Positions 16,242-24,918 of a DNA stretch of 64,000 nt are shown here, piece by piece (the first letter of the stretch is position 1; each line of letters begins with the position of its first letter). Below the pieces are notes generated by a model, which made no database searches, was not told the DNA's origin, and saw only the letters and a program-made list of their open reading frames with translations. The position numbers and the translations under genes are program-made. The DNA is from Alphaproteobacteria bacterium. Its GTDB lineage: Bacteria > Pseudomonadota > Alphaproteobacteria > Micropepsales > Micropepsaceae. The stretch lies in assembly GCA_016783965.1 (NCBI GenBank), contig JADHVO010000005.1, forward strand, positions 248,001 to 312,000, read 5' to 3'.

Positions 16242-17582
16242 TCAAGGCGTTGGCGAAAGTGTCTCGGTGAAGCGGATGGGCTCGCCCTGTGCGGCCAGTG
16301 TCAACGCGCGGTCGCGCATCACGGTCTTGCCGCGGATGATCGTGGCCAGTGCCCAACCCGTGGTGGTCATGCCGTCGAAGGGTGTCCAGCCACACTTGGA
16401 TGCGATCCAGCGGTTCTCAATTCGGTGGCGCGCCTTCAGATCGACGAGCGTGAAATCCGCGTCATAACCCCGCGCGATGCGTCCCTTGCCGGCGATGCCA
16501 AAGATGCGCGCCGCGCCGGCGCTGGTGAGGTCGATGAACCGTTCCAGCGTCAACCGTCCCGCCGCGACGTGATCGAGCAGGATGGTCACCAGCGTCTGCA
16601 CGCCCGGCATGCCCGACGGCGTATCGGGATAGGTCTTGTCCTTCTCCGCTCGCGCGTGTGGCGCATGGTCGGAGCCGATCACGTCGATCACGCCCTGGTT
16701 CACCGCGTGCCACAGCGCCTCGCGGTGCGACACGTCGCGGATCGGCGGGTTCATCTGCGCGTAGGTGCCGAGCCGCTCGTAACACTCCGGCGCCGCCAGG
16801 GTCAGATGCTGCGGCGTCGTCTCCGCGGTGCAGATTTCCTTCGCATCGGCCAGCAGCGGAATCTCGTCCGCGGTCGTCACGTGCAGTACATGCAGCCTGC
16901 GCCCAGCCGCTCGTGCAAGACGGATCACACGCTCGGTCGACATGCGTGCCGCTTCGGCATCGCGCCATACCGGATGCGTGCGCGGATCGCCGGGCAACGC
17001 GAGATGCCTGCGCGACTTCAGCCGGTCTTCATCCTCGGAATGCACTGCAACCCGGCGGCGCCCCGAACGCAGCATCGCGGCGATGTCGCTCTCGTGATCC
17101 AGCAGCAACGTACCGGTCGACGAGCCGAGGAACGCTTTCACCCCCGCAACCCCTGGCATGCGCTCGAGCTCCCCCAGCGCACCAAGGTTCGCCGGCGTCG
17201 CACCGATGTAGAAGGCGTAGTCGCAATGCATGCGGTTCTTCGCACGCGACAGCTTGTCCTCCATCGCGGCGCGCGTCGTGGTCGGCGGGTTCGTGTTCGG
17301 CATTTCGAAGATGCCCGTCACGCCGCCCAGCACGGCCGCGCGGCTGCCGCTCTCCAGGTCTTCTTTGTGTTCGTTCCCCGGCTCGCGGAAATGGCACTGG
17401 CTATCGATCACCCCCGGCAGCACATGGAGGCCACGTGCCTCGAACACCTCTGCCGTCTTGGCGCCGTTCAGGGAGCCGATCGCGGCGATCTTGCCGCCAC
17501 GCACGCCCACGTCGCCCTGGGCGATTCCGCTGGGAGTGGCCACAACGCCGTCACGGATAAGCAGATCAAAGGTCTCTGACAT
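16242..17582 (-). CDS. dihydroorotase-like amidohydrolase (type I fold) with altered metal motif
   Basis: A 446-residue cyclic amidohydrolase of the dihydroorotase/allantoinase branch. Visible are the FREPG signature (65-69), MPNTNPPT (about 103-110), the KAFLGSSTG segment whose Lys is the usual carboxylated metal bridge, the HSEDE and HVLHVTTADE metal histidines, and GSDHAPH with the catalytic Asp. The first His of the canonical D-x-H-x-H is replaced: residues 60-64 are D-S-Q-C-H. Several alphaproteobacterial dihydroorotases share this type of change, so it is probably still a pyrimidine enzyme or a relative with one altered metal site. The ATG at 17582 is chosen over longer frames by family N-terminus. 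Confidence 0.85.
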   Translation of the reverse strand: MSETFDLLIRDGVVATPSGIAQGDVGVRGGKIAAIGSLNGAKTAEVFEARGLHVLPGVIDSQCHFREPGNEHKEDLESGSRAAVLGGVTGIFEMPNTNPPTTTRAAMEDKLSRAKNRMHCDYAFYIGATPANLGALGELERMPGVAGVKAFLGSSTGTLLLDHESDIAAMLRSGRRRVAVHSEDEDRLKSRRHLALPGDPRTHPVWRDAEAARMSTERVIRLARAAGRRLHVLHVTTADEIPLLADAKEICTAETTPQHLTLAAPECYERLGTYAQMNPPIRDVSHREALWHAVNQGVIDVIGSDHAPHARAEKDKTYPDTPSGMPGVQTLVTILLDHVAAGRLTLERFIDLTSAGAARIFGIAGKGRIARGYDADFTLVDLKARHRIENRWIASKCGWTPFDGMTTTGWALATIIRGKTVMRDRALTLAAQGEPIRFTETLSPTP

Positions 17583-17640
17583 GTCCGATCCGTAAACCGG
17601 CACCTTGGCAACCGCAAGCGGCGGGATTAGGTCTCGTTCC

Positions 17641-18450
17641 ATGCCCGTCGCCCATCTGGAAGACCGCGCCGTCATCGCCGTCACCGGCCCGGAAGCGCGT
17701 GGTTTTCTGCAGGGTCTGATCACCAACGATGTCGAGCGCCTCGCTCCCGGCCAGGGCGTCTACGCCGCCCTGCTCACGCCCCAGGGCAAGATCCTGTTCG
17801 ACTTCTTTCTGGTCGAGGGCGACGCAGCGATCCTGATCGACTGCCTCGCCGCGATGCGCGACGCGCTGCTGAAGCGTCTCTCCATGTACAAGCTGCGCGC
17901 AAAGGTCACGCTCGAGCCGCGCGACCAGCTCGCCGTTCTCGCCGAATGGGGAGGTGGCCACGCGAAGTACACCATCGCGTATCCCGACCCGCGCATCCCC
18001 GCGCTCGGCACGCGCGCCGTCGTCGCCAAGGGTGAAATGCATACCGGACTCGAACCCGCCGCAATCTACCACGCCCATCGCCTGGCGCTCGGCGTTCCCG
18101 AAGCAACCGATTTCGGCTCCGACAAGATGTTCGCCCTCGACGCCGACCTCGACGAGCTCCACGCCGTCGATTTCAAGAAGGGTTGCTACATCGGCCAGGA
18201 GCTGACCGCCCGCATGAAGCACCGCGGCACCGCCCGCAAACGCCTGCTCGCGGTTGCCGGCACCGCCCTGCCCGGCCCTGATACGTTCGTGCGCGCCGGC
18301 GACAAGGACATCGGCGAGATCACCGCGACCTATGGCGACAAGGGCTTCGCCCTCATCCGCCTCGACCGTCTCGAAGAGGCACAGGGCGCTCCTGTCAATG
18401 CTGGCAGCAGTCGGGTCGAATTGTGGAAGCCAGGCTGGCTTTTCCCTTGA
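17641..18450 (+). CDS. ygfZ: YgfZ/GcvT-like folate-binding protein
   Basis: A 269-residue protein related to the T-protein of glycine cleavage; YgfZ proteins bind folate and assist repair or assembly of certain iron-sulphur enzymes such as MiaB. The hallmark KGCYIGQE is at 180-187 with the key Cys182, followed by LTARMKHRG. FLQGLITND at 22-30 is also typical. It is divergent from the dihydroorotase-like gene with 58 bases between, and begins a plus-strand run with the VOC protein, a lipoprotein and tag. ATG 17641 fits the family N-terminus. Confidence 0.94.
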   Translation: MPVAHLEDRAVIAVTGPEARGFLQGLITNDVERLAPGQGVYAALLTPQGKILFDFFLVEGDAAILIDCLAAMRDALLKRLSMYKLRAKVTLEPRDQLAVLAEWGGGHAKYTIAYPDPRIPALGTRAVVAKGEMHTGLEPAAIYHAHRLALGVPEATDFGSDKMFALDADLDELHAVDFKKGCYIGQELTARMKHRGTARKRLLAVAGTALPGPDTFVRAGDKDIGEITATYGDKGFALIRLDRLEEAQGAPVNAGSSRVELWKPGWLFP

Positions 18451-18505
18451 CGGTTCCATGACCGAGATGGAAGCCTTCGCGCGGATTTTCCCGCCGGAGC
18501 ACCCC

Positions 18506-19003
18506 ATGCTGCACCATGTGTCCGTTGGCGTGACCGACTTCGACCGCGCCGCGAAGTTCTATGACGCGGTTCTCGCGACCCTCGGTTTTAAGCGCGTTGC
18601 CGACTTCGCGCCGCATGCCATCGGCTACGGCACCGACCGCCCGGAATTCTGGATCGGCCATCCGCACGATCAGAAGCCGATGAGCGTCGGCAACGGCACC
18701 CATCTCGGCTTCATCGCCCGCACCAAGGCACAGGTGCACAAATTCCACGAAATCGCCCTTCGCGAAGGCGGCAGCAACAACGGTGAGCCCGGCCCTCGCC
18801 CCGACTACGGCCCGGACTACTACGGCGCGTTCATCTACGATCTCGACGGCAACAAGCTCGAAGCCGCGCTGCTCGCCACTCCGGTACCGCAGGCCCAGAC
18901 TGCCAAGCGGAGCACCGCGAAGGAGGCCAAGAAAACCGCTCCGAAAAAGAGGGCGGCAAAAAAGGCACCTGCCAAGAAGGCAAAGAAGGCCAAACGCCGT
19001 TGA
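18506..19003 (+). CDS. VOC/glyoxalase-fold protein with a histone H1-like basic tail
   Basis: Residues 1-130 form a VOC domain: LHHVSVGVTDFDRAAKFYDA at the start, metal-type His and Glu positions in HLGFIAR and KLEAAL. Related small VOC proteins are often annotated glyoxalase but have unknown substrates. Residues 134-165 are made almost only of Lys, Ala and Arg with a few Thr/Pro, including repeats of the AKK/PKK kind, like bacterial histone H1-type tails. The ATG at 18506 has GGAG six bases upstream and matches the family start; an ATG at 18458 would add 16 residues with no ribosome site. The tail suggests nucleic-acid or polyanion binding. Confidence 0.88.
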   Translation: MLHHVSVGVTDFDRAAKFYDAVLATLGFKRVADFAPHAIGYGTDRPEFWIGHPHDQKPMSVGNGTHLGFIARTKAQVHKFHEIALREGGSNNGEPGPRPDYGPDYYGAFIYDLDGNKLEAALLATPVPQAQTAKRSTAKEAKKTAPKKRAAKKAPAKKAKKAKRR

Positions 19004-19386
19004 TCGGTCCGCGCAAGGCATCTCGCGCCGCCGCCACTCTGGCTTTCAGTTTCCTCCTTACCGCCTGTGGAGGCGATGAGGGGAAAGGCGGGCTGCCCGA
19101 TGGCAAGTACGTCTGCACCCTCGGCCTTCAGTCGATCGGAAACATCACGATCGACGGCGGCCGCTACGCCGGCCCCGCATCGGAATCGGACACGCTCGAA
19201 TTCTACCCCTACGACGTCGAAGGAAAGGTCGTGATCTGGAAGGGACCGATGGGCGGCCTGAGCAGCGGCGGCAATTCGGTGGCCAGCACCGTGATCGATC
19301 GCAATGACGCGCAGGAAGCCACGTTCCACATGCAGATCCAGACATCCGGCGGCAACTTCACCACGGTGAGCTGCACGCGCGAATGA
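19000..19386 (+). CDS. small lipoprotein of unknown function
   Basis: A 128-residue protein starting with TTG that overlaps the upstream stop (TTGA). The signal sequence ends in the lipobox LLTACGG with Cys23 as the lipidated residue; the acidic residue a few places later would not follow the classic +2 retention rule. The mature part contains KYVCTLG, IGNITIDGG and a C-terminal TTVSCTRE, with two Cys that may pair. I recognise no family. Its own stop overlaps the start of tag (ATGA), so it is translated within the ygfZ-VOC-lipoprotein-tag run. Confidence 0.75.
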   Translation: MIGPRKASRAAATLAFSFLLTACGGDEGKGGLPDGKYVCTLGLQSIGNITIDGGRYAGPASESDTLEFYPYDVEGKVVIWKGPMGGLSSGGNSVASTVIDRNDAQEATFHMQIQTSGGNFTTVSCTRE

Positions 19387-19970
19387 AAGACAACGTCATC
19401 CGCTGCCCCTGGTCGGTCAAGGAGCAGATCTACCGCGACTATCACGACGATGAATGGGGCGTGCCGGAATACGATCCGCGCGCGCTCTATGAGAAGCTGG
19501 TGCTTGACGGCTTCCAGGCCGGCCTCTCGTGGATCACCATTTTGAAGAAGCGCGAGAACTTCCGCACCGCCTTCGACCACTTCGATCCGGCCAAGATCGC
19601 GCGCTACGGCAAACGCGACGTGAACCGCCTGCTCAAGAACGAGGGCATCATTCGGTCTCCAGCCAAGATCAACGCCGCGATCAAGGGCGCGCAGCTCTGG
19701 CTCGACATCGAGGAAAAGGAGCCCGGCGGCTTCCGCGAATTCATCTGGAAGCACGTCGACGGCACGCCGAAGCAGAACCGCTTCAAAACCACCAAGCAGG
19801 TCCCGGCCGAAACCAAAATGAGCCAGGCGCTGTCCAAAGACCTGAAGCAGCGCGGCTTCAACTTTGTAGGCCCCGTGATTGTCTACGCCTTCGCCCAGGC
19901 GGTGGGGATGGTCAACGACCACATCGTGACCTGCCACCGCTACGAGCTCGTCGCCCATCTGGCGCACTAG
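19383..19970 (+). CDS. tag: DNA-3-methyladenine glycosylase I
   Basis: A 195-residue base-excision repair enzyme that removes 3-methyladenine from alkylated DNA. The four zinc ligands of the Tag family are all present: Cys8, His21, His180 and Cys184. Family stretches include EWGVP, FQAGLSWITILKKRENFR with the catalytic-pocket Glu, and the C-terminal GMVNDH. Start codon overlaps the lipoprotein stop. There is no ada or alkA neighbour, so it is probably expressed constitutively. Confidence 0.96.
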   Translation: MKDNVIRCPWSVKEQIYRDYHDDEWGVPEYDPRALYEKLVLDGFQAGLSWITILKKRENFRTAFDHFDPAKIARYGKRDVNRLLKNEGIIRSPAKINAAIKGAQLWLDIEEKEPGGFREFIWKHVDGTPKQNRFKTTKQVPAETKMSQALSKDLKQRGFNFVGPVIVYAFAQAVGMVNDHIVTCHRYELVAHLAH

Positions 19971-20020
19971 CCCGGCCCTACCTATCTCTGACACAGTGGC
20001 AGTCGGAATCGGAGCACCCG

Positions 20021-20653
20021 ATGGCGGCAACGGCGCTTTACACCCTCGCAATGAGTCCGGCCGACGCGTTCGGCTACACGCGTGAGGCGCTCCAGTCGGC
20101 AGGTATGACCCTCGGCCAACAGGTCGCGCCCTCCACGATCGAATTCTCGCTCACCCGCAAGGATGCCGAGACGGTCTCGATCGATGCCATCATGCCTGGC
20201 CGCGCCATCATCGCGCCGGGGTCGGCGGCGAATACGTCGACCCTCAGCATCGCCGTCGAACCCGCATCGCAGTTCATCATCTATGCGGCGGGCATTGGGC
20301 TGGCCGCGCTGATCGTCGGAAGCTTGTTCATCAACGCGAGCCTCTGGTTCCTGATCGTTGCTGGCGCCGAGGTATTTCTGTTCTACAGCATCTTCACCCG
20401 CTGGCCGGCCGATGCGCTCGCCCACATCCACACGCGCATGCAGGTGTCGCCGAAGGTCAGCGGTGGAGGCCCCGCGCCACAACCAGCACCGATCTACGCA
20501 CCGTCACCCTCACCGACGCCCGCTACACCAGCAAAGACGACGGCAGCGGACGTCGCGGATGAAATCCGCCACCTCGCCGAACTGCGCGACCAGGGCCACA
20601 TCACGGCGGCGGAGTTCGAAGCGAAAAAGACCGAACTGCTGAAGCGTATCTAG
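20021..20653 (+). CDS. membrane protein with C-terminal SHOCT domain
   Basis: A 210-residue protein of unknown role. Residues 1-85 form a soluble region (APSTIEFSLTRKD), two hydrophobic helices follow at about 86-107 and 109-127, then a Pro/Ala-rich linker (147-175). The C-terminal 35 residues, ADEIRHLAELRDQGHITAAE and onward to ELLKRI, are a SHOCT motif, a short helix-turn-helix often found at the ends of membrane proteins and thought to mediate oligomerisation. GGAGCACCCG precedes the ATG. Its TAG shares CTAG with the convergent GNAT gene. Confidence 0.85.
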   Translation: MAATALYTLAMSPADAFGYTREALQSAGMTLGQQVAPSTIEFSLTRKDAETVSIDAIMPGRAIIAPGSAANTSTLSIAVEPASQFIIYAAGIGLAALIVGSLFINASLWFLIVAGAEVFLFYSIFTRWPADALAHIHTRMQVSPKVSGGGPAPQPAPIYAPSPSPTPATPAKTTAADVADEIRHLAELRDQGHITAAEFEAKKTELLKRI

Positions 20654-21120
20654 GGAACGACAAAGGTCTGCCGGATGCGCGGCTGACCCGACTGCTCACC
20701 GGTGTAACGGCTTTCTTCAAACGGCCAGTCGGCGAGCACGCGCCGCCAGAACACCACCGCGCTGGTGTTCGCCGCAAACTGCGTCAGCTCCCACAGTCCC
20801 GGAAACCGCGCAATCACGGCCTTGGCAAACGGCAGGGCCAACCCCGTACGGCGGAATTCCGGAAAGGAATAGAACTCCGCCATCTCGAACCGCTCGGGCT
20901 GGCGATGCACCAGCGCGAACGCCACGCGCTTGCCATCCGCCACGCCCCAGAACGGCCAGCGATGATCGGGCTCCTGCCAGTAGGCGTCGAAATACGGATA
21001 CTCGAACGGACCGCCTGTCGCTCCACCCTGATAGGGCATCAACTCGCCGATATAGTCCCCCAGCCGCGCCCACAGCGCCCGCTTCTCGCTCTCCAGAACC
21101 GGGACGACCTGAACGCTCAT
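20650..21120 (-). CDS. GNAT family N-acetyltransferase
   Basis: A 156-residue protein with the GNAT fold: the A-motif region reads [20 protein letters not shown] (about 94-113), where the usual Q/RxxGxG/A CoA loop appears as RRTGLA, followed by [18 protein letters not shown]. The substrate is not predictable. The start overlaps the queF stop by four bases, so it is translationally coupled to queF. The two share CTAG-type packing with the convergent SHOCT gene. Confidence 0.82.
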   Translation of the reverse strand: MSVQVVPVLESEKRALWARLGDYIGELMPYQGGATGGPFEYPYFDAYWQEPDHRWPFWGVADGKRVAFALVHRQPERFEMAEFYSFPEFRRTGLALPFAKAVIARFPGLWELTQFAANTSAVVFWRRVLADWPFEESRYTGEQSGQPRIRQTFVVP

Positions 21121-21569
21121 CCGCGCCCGCGATACGGTGCGACACCGGTCTCCGGCAGCCAGGTGCCCGCGGGCAGCCTGCCGGTTTGGAAGAACACGTC
21201 GATCGGAATGCCGCCGCGCGGATACCAGTAGCCGGCGATCCGCAAGTACTTCGGCTTGATCGCGCTCACGATGCGCTTGCCAACATAGACCGTGCAGTCC
21301 TCGTGGAATGCCGCGTGATTGCGGAAGCTGAACAGGAACAGCTTCAGCGACTTCGACTCGACGATCCGCGCGCCCGGTACGTAGTCGATGACAAAGTGCG
21401 CAAAATCCGGCTGGCCGGTCACTGGGCACAGCGACGTGAACTCGGGCGCCGTGAAGCGCACGACATAGTTCGTTCCGCGCTGCGGATTGGGTACCACCTC
21501 CAGAACCGCCTGCTCGGGCGCCTGCGGCAGGGGCACCGAACGGCCCAATTGCGTGAGTTTCCTGGCCAT
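21117..21569 (-). CDS. queF: NADPH-dependent 7-cyano-7-deazaguanine reductase (preQ0 to preQ1)
   Basis: A 150-residue single-domain (YkvM-type) QueF, the nitrile reductase of queuosine biosynthesis. Cys48 in [13 protein letters not shown] is the thioimide-forming residue and Asp55 its acid; [13 protein letters not shown] (71-83) is the substrate-binding motif, and HEDC near 89-92 supplies another substrate contact. Other que genes are not in the window. It begins 117 bases from the divergent lepB gene; a small perfect inverted repeat (CCTGC-N5-GCAGG, 21573-21587) lies just upstream of its start. Confidence 0.95.
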   Translation of the reverse strand: MARKLTQLGRSVPLPQAPEQAVLEVVPNPQRGTNYVVRFTAPEFTSLCPVTGQPDFAHFVIDYVPGARIVESKSLKLFLFSFRNHAAFHEDCTVYVGKRIVSAIKPKYLRIAGYWYPRGGIPIDVFFQTGRLPAGTWLPETGVAPYRGRG

Positions 21570-21686
21570 AACCCTGCCTTAAGCAGGTGGATGAAATTCC
21601 GTCAAGGAAACCAAATCCCAACCCTCCCGGCCTTGAATTGGTCAAACGGACTCCCGAAATTCAGAATCTCGCGATACAGAACGGCA

Positions 21687-22478
21687 ATGACTGGCGAAAG
21701 CACCCTCTGGCACACGGTTCAACGCATCCTGGGCGTCAAGGACGGCAAGGGCGTCATGCGCGCTGTGCTGGAGCCGATTGCCGTCGTGGCGATCACCTTC
21801 GCGTCGACTACAGCCATCGCACAGCCCTTCTACGTGCCGTCGGGCTCCATGCAGCCGACACTCGCCATCGGCGATGCCTTCGTCGCCGCCAAGTATCCCT
21901 ACGGCTACAGCCGCTATTCGGTGCCGTTCGCGATAGGCCCGTCTTCGTCAGACCGCCTGCTCCAGAAGATGCCGGAGCGCGGCGACGTGGTGGTCTTCCG
22001 CCTGCCCCGCGATCCGAGCCAGACCTACATCAAGCGCGTGATCGGCCTTCCGGGTGACCGCATCCAGATGATCGCCGGCCGTCTGTGGATCAATGGCAAG
22101 GAGACGCCGCTCAAGGCCGACGGGATGGGCAAGGTCGAGGACGAGAATGGCGTCACGGCCGAGGTACCGCGCTATATCGAGACCCTGCCCAACGGCAAGG
22201 CGCATCCGATTTACCAGTGGAACTGGAACGGCTATCTCACCGACACCCAGGAGTTCGTGGTGCCGCCCGGCCATCTCTTCATGATGGGCGACAACCGCAA
22301 CAATTCGCTCGACAGCCGCGAGACCGCCGACCGGGGCGGCGTCGGCATGGTGCCGGTGGAGAACCTCGTCGGCCGTGCCGAGTTCGTTGTCGGGTCCTAC
22401 GACTTCCTCAACGCGCACGCCGTGTGGAGCTGGCTCGCCGAATTCCGCCTCTCGCGCTTCTTCAATGGCGTGAATTGA
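21687..22478 (+). CDS. lepB: signal peptidase I
   Basis: A 263-residue inner-membrane serine peptidase that removes Sec signal peptides. One membrane helix (about 28-46) precedes the catalytic Ser54 in PSGSMQPTL; the base is Lys116 in YIKRVIGLPGD; box E is MMGDNRNNSLDSR near 206-218. A typical alphaproteobacterial insertion (80s to 90s, 120-165) is present. Usually lepB sits next to rnc and era; here it stands alone between queF and an FMN reductase gene, so it may be a relocated or additional copy. Confidence 0.95.
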   Translation: MTGESTLWHTVQRILGVKDGKGVMRAVLEPIAVVAITFASTTAIAQPFYVPSGSMQPTLAIGDAFVAAKYPYGYSRYSVPFAIGPSSSDRLLQKMPERGDVVVFRLPRDPSQTYIKRVIGLPGDRIQMIAGRLWINGKETPLKADGMGKVEDENGVTAEVPRYIETLPNGKAHPIYQWNWNGYLTDTQEFVVPPGHLFMMGDNRNNSLDSRETADRGGVGMVPVENLVGRAEFVVGSYDFLNAHAVWSWLAEFRLSRFFNGVN

Positions 22479-22488
22479 TCCAACAATG

Positions 22489-22569
22489 CTTCGGGGCCGC
22501 TCCGCTCACACCTCAGCAATGACGCGCAAATCTCGTCATCCTGAGGTGTGAGCGAAGCAAACCCCGAAG
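22489..22569. repeat. long inverted repeat between convergent genes (REP-like, possible two-way terminator)
   Basis: GCTCACACCTCAG (22504-22516) is the exact complement of CTGAGGTGTGAGC (22541-22553). The flanks also pair: CTTCGGGG (22489-22496) with CCCCGAAG (22562-22569). The element fills the gap between lepB and the convergent FMN reductase gene and its ends resemble dispersed palindromic repeats common in alphaproteobacterial intergenic DNA. It may end transcription in both directions; there is no T-run, so an intrinsic terminator is not certain. Confidence 0.75.
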
Positions 22570-22578
22570 GATACAGCG

Positions 22579-23163
22579 CTACTTCTTCGGATGCCGGATG
22601 CCCTCGCGAAGTCCCGCGAGCGCCTCCGACCACTTGTGTAACTCGTTCAGCGAAGCCGCGACGCCCTGCTCGTTCAGCTCGTTACCGATGAACTTGCCGT
22701 CCTTGAGCTGGCCGAAGAAGTTCGGGATCGCGACGCCCTCCGGGATCGGCATCATCTTGAGCGTCGAGACCTGCTGGCGCAGCGTCTGTGCGGCACGCGT
22801 GCCGCCCGATACGCCGCCATAGCTCACCACGGCCATCGGCTTGTACTGCCACTCCCAGAACAGGTAGTCGATCGCATTCACCAGCGACGGCGGCGTCGTG
22901 AAGTTGTACTCGGGCGTCACGAACACGAAAGCATCAGCTGCATTCACGCTCTCCGACCACTTCTTTGTGTGGTCCTTCTCGTACTGGCGCCGCATCGGAT
23001 GGTGCGGCTCGTCGTAGAGCGGCAGGCTGAAATCCTGAAGGTCGACGATACGTGCATCGAACTTGCCGTGCTTCTGGGCATGCTCGTGGAACCACTGCGC
23101 GATGGCGGGGCCGGCGCGCCCGGGCCGGGTGCTGCCGATGATGGTGTGAAGGCGAAGGGCCAT
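22579..23163 (-). CDS. NADPH-dependent FMN reductase family protein
   Basis: A 194-residue flavodoxin-fold enzyme. GSTRPGRAGPAIAQW at 10-24 is the FMN phosphate loop, VFVTPEYNFTTPPSLVNAID (about 80-99) and VSYGGVSGGTRA (about 112-123) are the other FMN contacts. Such enzymes reduce FMN, quinones, azo dyes or chromate. A strong AAGGAGATCTCC precedes the ATG. It is divergent from an HxlR regulator gene with 100 bases between, a common arrangement in which HxlR responds to quinones or aldehydes and controls the oxidoreductase. Confidence 0.93.
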   Translation of the reverse strand: MALRLHTIIGSTRPGRAGPAIAQWFHEHAQKHGKFDARIVDLQDFSLPLYDEPHHPMRRQYEKDHTKKWSESVNAADAFVFVTPEYNFTTPPSLVNAIDYLFWEWQYKPMAVVSYGGVSGGTRAAQTLRQQVSTLKMMPIPEGVAIPNFFGQLKDGKFIGNELNEQGVAASLNELHKWSEALAGLREGIRHPKK

Positions 23164-23263
23164 TGGAGATCTCCTTGATCTGGTTACTGTCAGGTGCCTA
23201 GTATCAATTTGTAACTGACGCTAAGATGATCACCTCCTGGCGCACGCGCAAGAAGGCACGCCG
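23164..23263. promoter_or_regulatory. divergent promoter/operator region of FMN reductase and hxlR-type regulator
   Basis: GTTAC (23183-23187) and GTAAC (23211-23215) form an inverted repeat around a TAGTAT-containing AT-rich core, placed between the two divergent starts. HxlR dimers bind such short inverted repeats. AAGGAG for the minus-strand gene lies at 23169-23174 region. No standard -35/-10 pair stands out. Confidence 0.4.
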
Positions 23264-23707
23264 ATGAAACGCGGTAACATCCATGACACTCCCGGCTGCA
23301 AGGCCGTCTCCGGCGTGCTTCAGCGCATCGGCGACAAGTGGTCGGTTCTAATCGTCACGCGGCTGGGCGCGCGCCCCATGCGGTTCAACGAGCTCAAGAA
23401 GGAGATCACCGGCATCTCCCAGCGCATGTTGACGCTCACCTTGCGCGGGCTGGAGCGCGACGGGCTGGTCACCCGCACCGTCTTTCCCACCATCCCGCCG
23501 CGCGTGGACTACGAGTTGACCGCGCTCGGCCGCTCGCTGCTGGCGCCTGTGAGTGCGCTGGGCGACTGGGCGCTCAAGAACATCGGCAGGATCGATGCGG
23601 CGCGGACGAAATTCGATGCATCCGTGACACCGAAGGAGTCGTCCAAGATTCCTGCAACGCCGCCCCGACCAATTCGCATCGCCAACGGAAGTGCCCGTCC
23701 GGCTTGA
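23264..23707 (+). CDS. HxlR family transcriptional regulator
   Basis: A 147-residue winged-HTH protein. Family marks are the N-terminal Cys in TPGCKAVSGVLQRIGDKWS (DTPGC at 5-9), FNELKKEITGISQRMLTLTL (the recognition region) and GLERDGLVTRTVFPTIPPRVDYELT (wing). The conserved Cys near residue 9 is the redox/electrophile sensor in relatives such as YodB and HypR. A Thr/Pro-rich tail of about 35 residues follows the domain. Divergent from the FMN reductase gene it probably controls. Confidence 0.93.
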   Translation: MKRGNIHDTPGCKAVSGVLQRIGDKWSVLIVTRLGARPMRFNELKKEITGISQRMLTLTLRGLERDGLVTRTVFPTIPPRVDYELTALGRSLLAPVSALGDWALKNIGRIDAARTKFDASVTPKESSKIPATPPRPIRIANGSARPA

Positions 23708-23786
23708 ACAATCCGGGCGGCAACGCACTTGCCGCAATTCTTGAAGATACTTCCGCCCATACCCACATGTCGGGCGGAGGGATATC

Positions 23787-24914
23787 ATGCTTCTCAAGGA
23801 ACGCCGCTTCGGCTTCCGCCAGTTCCCCGACCACATCGCCATCGACGCGCTCGCACCGGACGACTTCGAAACGCTGGACGGGCCCAAGCGCGCTGCGATC
23901 GACGGCCGGATGAACGCGTATTTCAGCAAGCGCATCCCGATGTTTCCCGACGAGATCCAGCGCTTCCACTGGAGTCCCCGGCACTGGCCGAAGTTCTTCG
24001 ACAAGCTGTCTGAGGAATACATCACCGAGGCGTTCCCCGATGACCGGGACCTGCGCGATGTCATCAAGACGTTCAAGGACGCCTGCCTCCACAACATCGC
24101 GCGCATCATCTACCTGAAGCGGCGCTGGCAGCTGCTGGTGCCGCTTGCGGCCGCCGCCTACCTCTCGCTGTCGCACTTCTATCTTGAGCCGCGCTTTACG
24201 GTCGCGTTGCCCGTGGGCACGCTCTGGGCGCTCAAGGGCGTCATTCTCGCCTTCATCCTCGGCGGCTATTGGCTGTTCATGCGCATTGTCGAGGACTCCT
24301 ACAACGCTGCACTTGAGTCCTCGGCCAAAGGCTTCGTCAATGTCGTGCAGAAGCGCATGAACGACCTGTTCAATGCCTTCACCAGTTTCGGCAAACAGAT
24401 CGACCAGGCCGAGAACAAGCCGGGCGATTGGGCCGACAGCGCCAAATGGTGGACCAAGGTGCTGCTCTGGCTCTCCAAGCGCATGGAGTACATCGAGAAG
24501 TCCATCCAGCTCGAACTGTGGCGCATCCGCGTCTGGCACTGGATCATCAACCGGCGCGGCGTGGTCATGCTCTACGCGTTCGCGATCGTTCCTGCGCTTG
24601 TCGTCGGTTCAACGGCGGCGATCCTGGCGGCCACCGGAAGGCCGCTAGCCGGCAGCGCGCTGATCGACAGCGTCATCTGGGTCGGCTTTTCGCTGGCGCT
24701 CGCGATGATCTCCAACGGCGTCGCCAATACGGCGCCGAACTTTCTGTCGGCGGCGATCGATACGGATGTCTGGAAGCTCTACGGCGATCTTGCGCTGCAC
24801 GATGTGCTGGGCGAACAGGTCGCCCGTGACAAGCGCCGCATCCTCGAAGAGCTCAACCGCCACAAGCCGACGCCCTACCCTCAGAACGTTCCGCGGGCTG
24901 TCGCGGCACAATGA
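23787..24914 (+). CDS. polytopic membrane protein of unknown function
   Basis: I do not recognise this 375-residue protein. Residues 1-108 are hydrophilic, with SPRHWPKFFDKLSEEYITE and a charged helix; hydrophobic helices lie at about 112-128, 145-166, 262-285 and 290-312. Between them residues 167-260 form a long amphipathic, Lys/Glu-rich segment (KRMNDLFNAFTSFGKQIDQA) likely to be a coiled coil facing the cytoplasm. The C-terminal 60 residues are again soluble. GGGCGGAGGGATATC before the ATG is a good ribosome site. It ends five bases from the convergent unknown gene. Confidence 0.85.
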   Translation: MLLKERRFGFRQFPDHIAIDALAPDDFETLDGPKRAAIDGRMNAYFSKRIPMFPDEIQRFHWSPRHWPKFFDKLSEEYITEAFPDDRDLRDVIKTFKDACLHNIARIIYLKRRWQLLVPLAAAAYLSLSHFYLEPRFTVALPVGTLWALKGVILAFILGGYWLFMRIVEDSYNAALESSAKGFVNVVQKRMNDLFNAFTSFGKQIDQAENKPGDWADSAKWWTKVLLWLSKRMEYIEKSIQLELWRIRVWHWIINRRGVVMLYAFAIVPALVVGSTAAILAATGRPLAGSALIDSVIWVGFSLALAMISNGVANTAPNFLSAAIDTDVWKLYGDLALHDVLGEQVARDKRRILEELNRHKPTPYPQNVPRAVAAQ

Positions 24915-24918
24915 CCCC

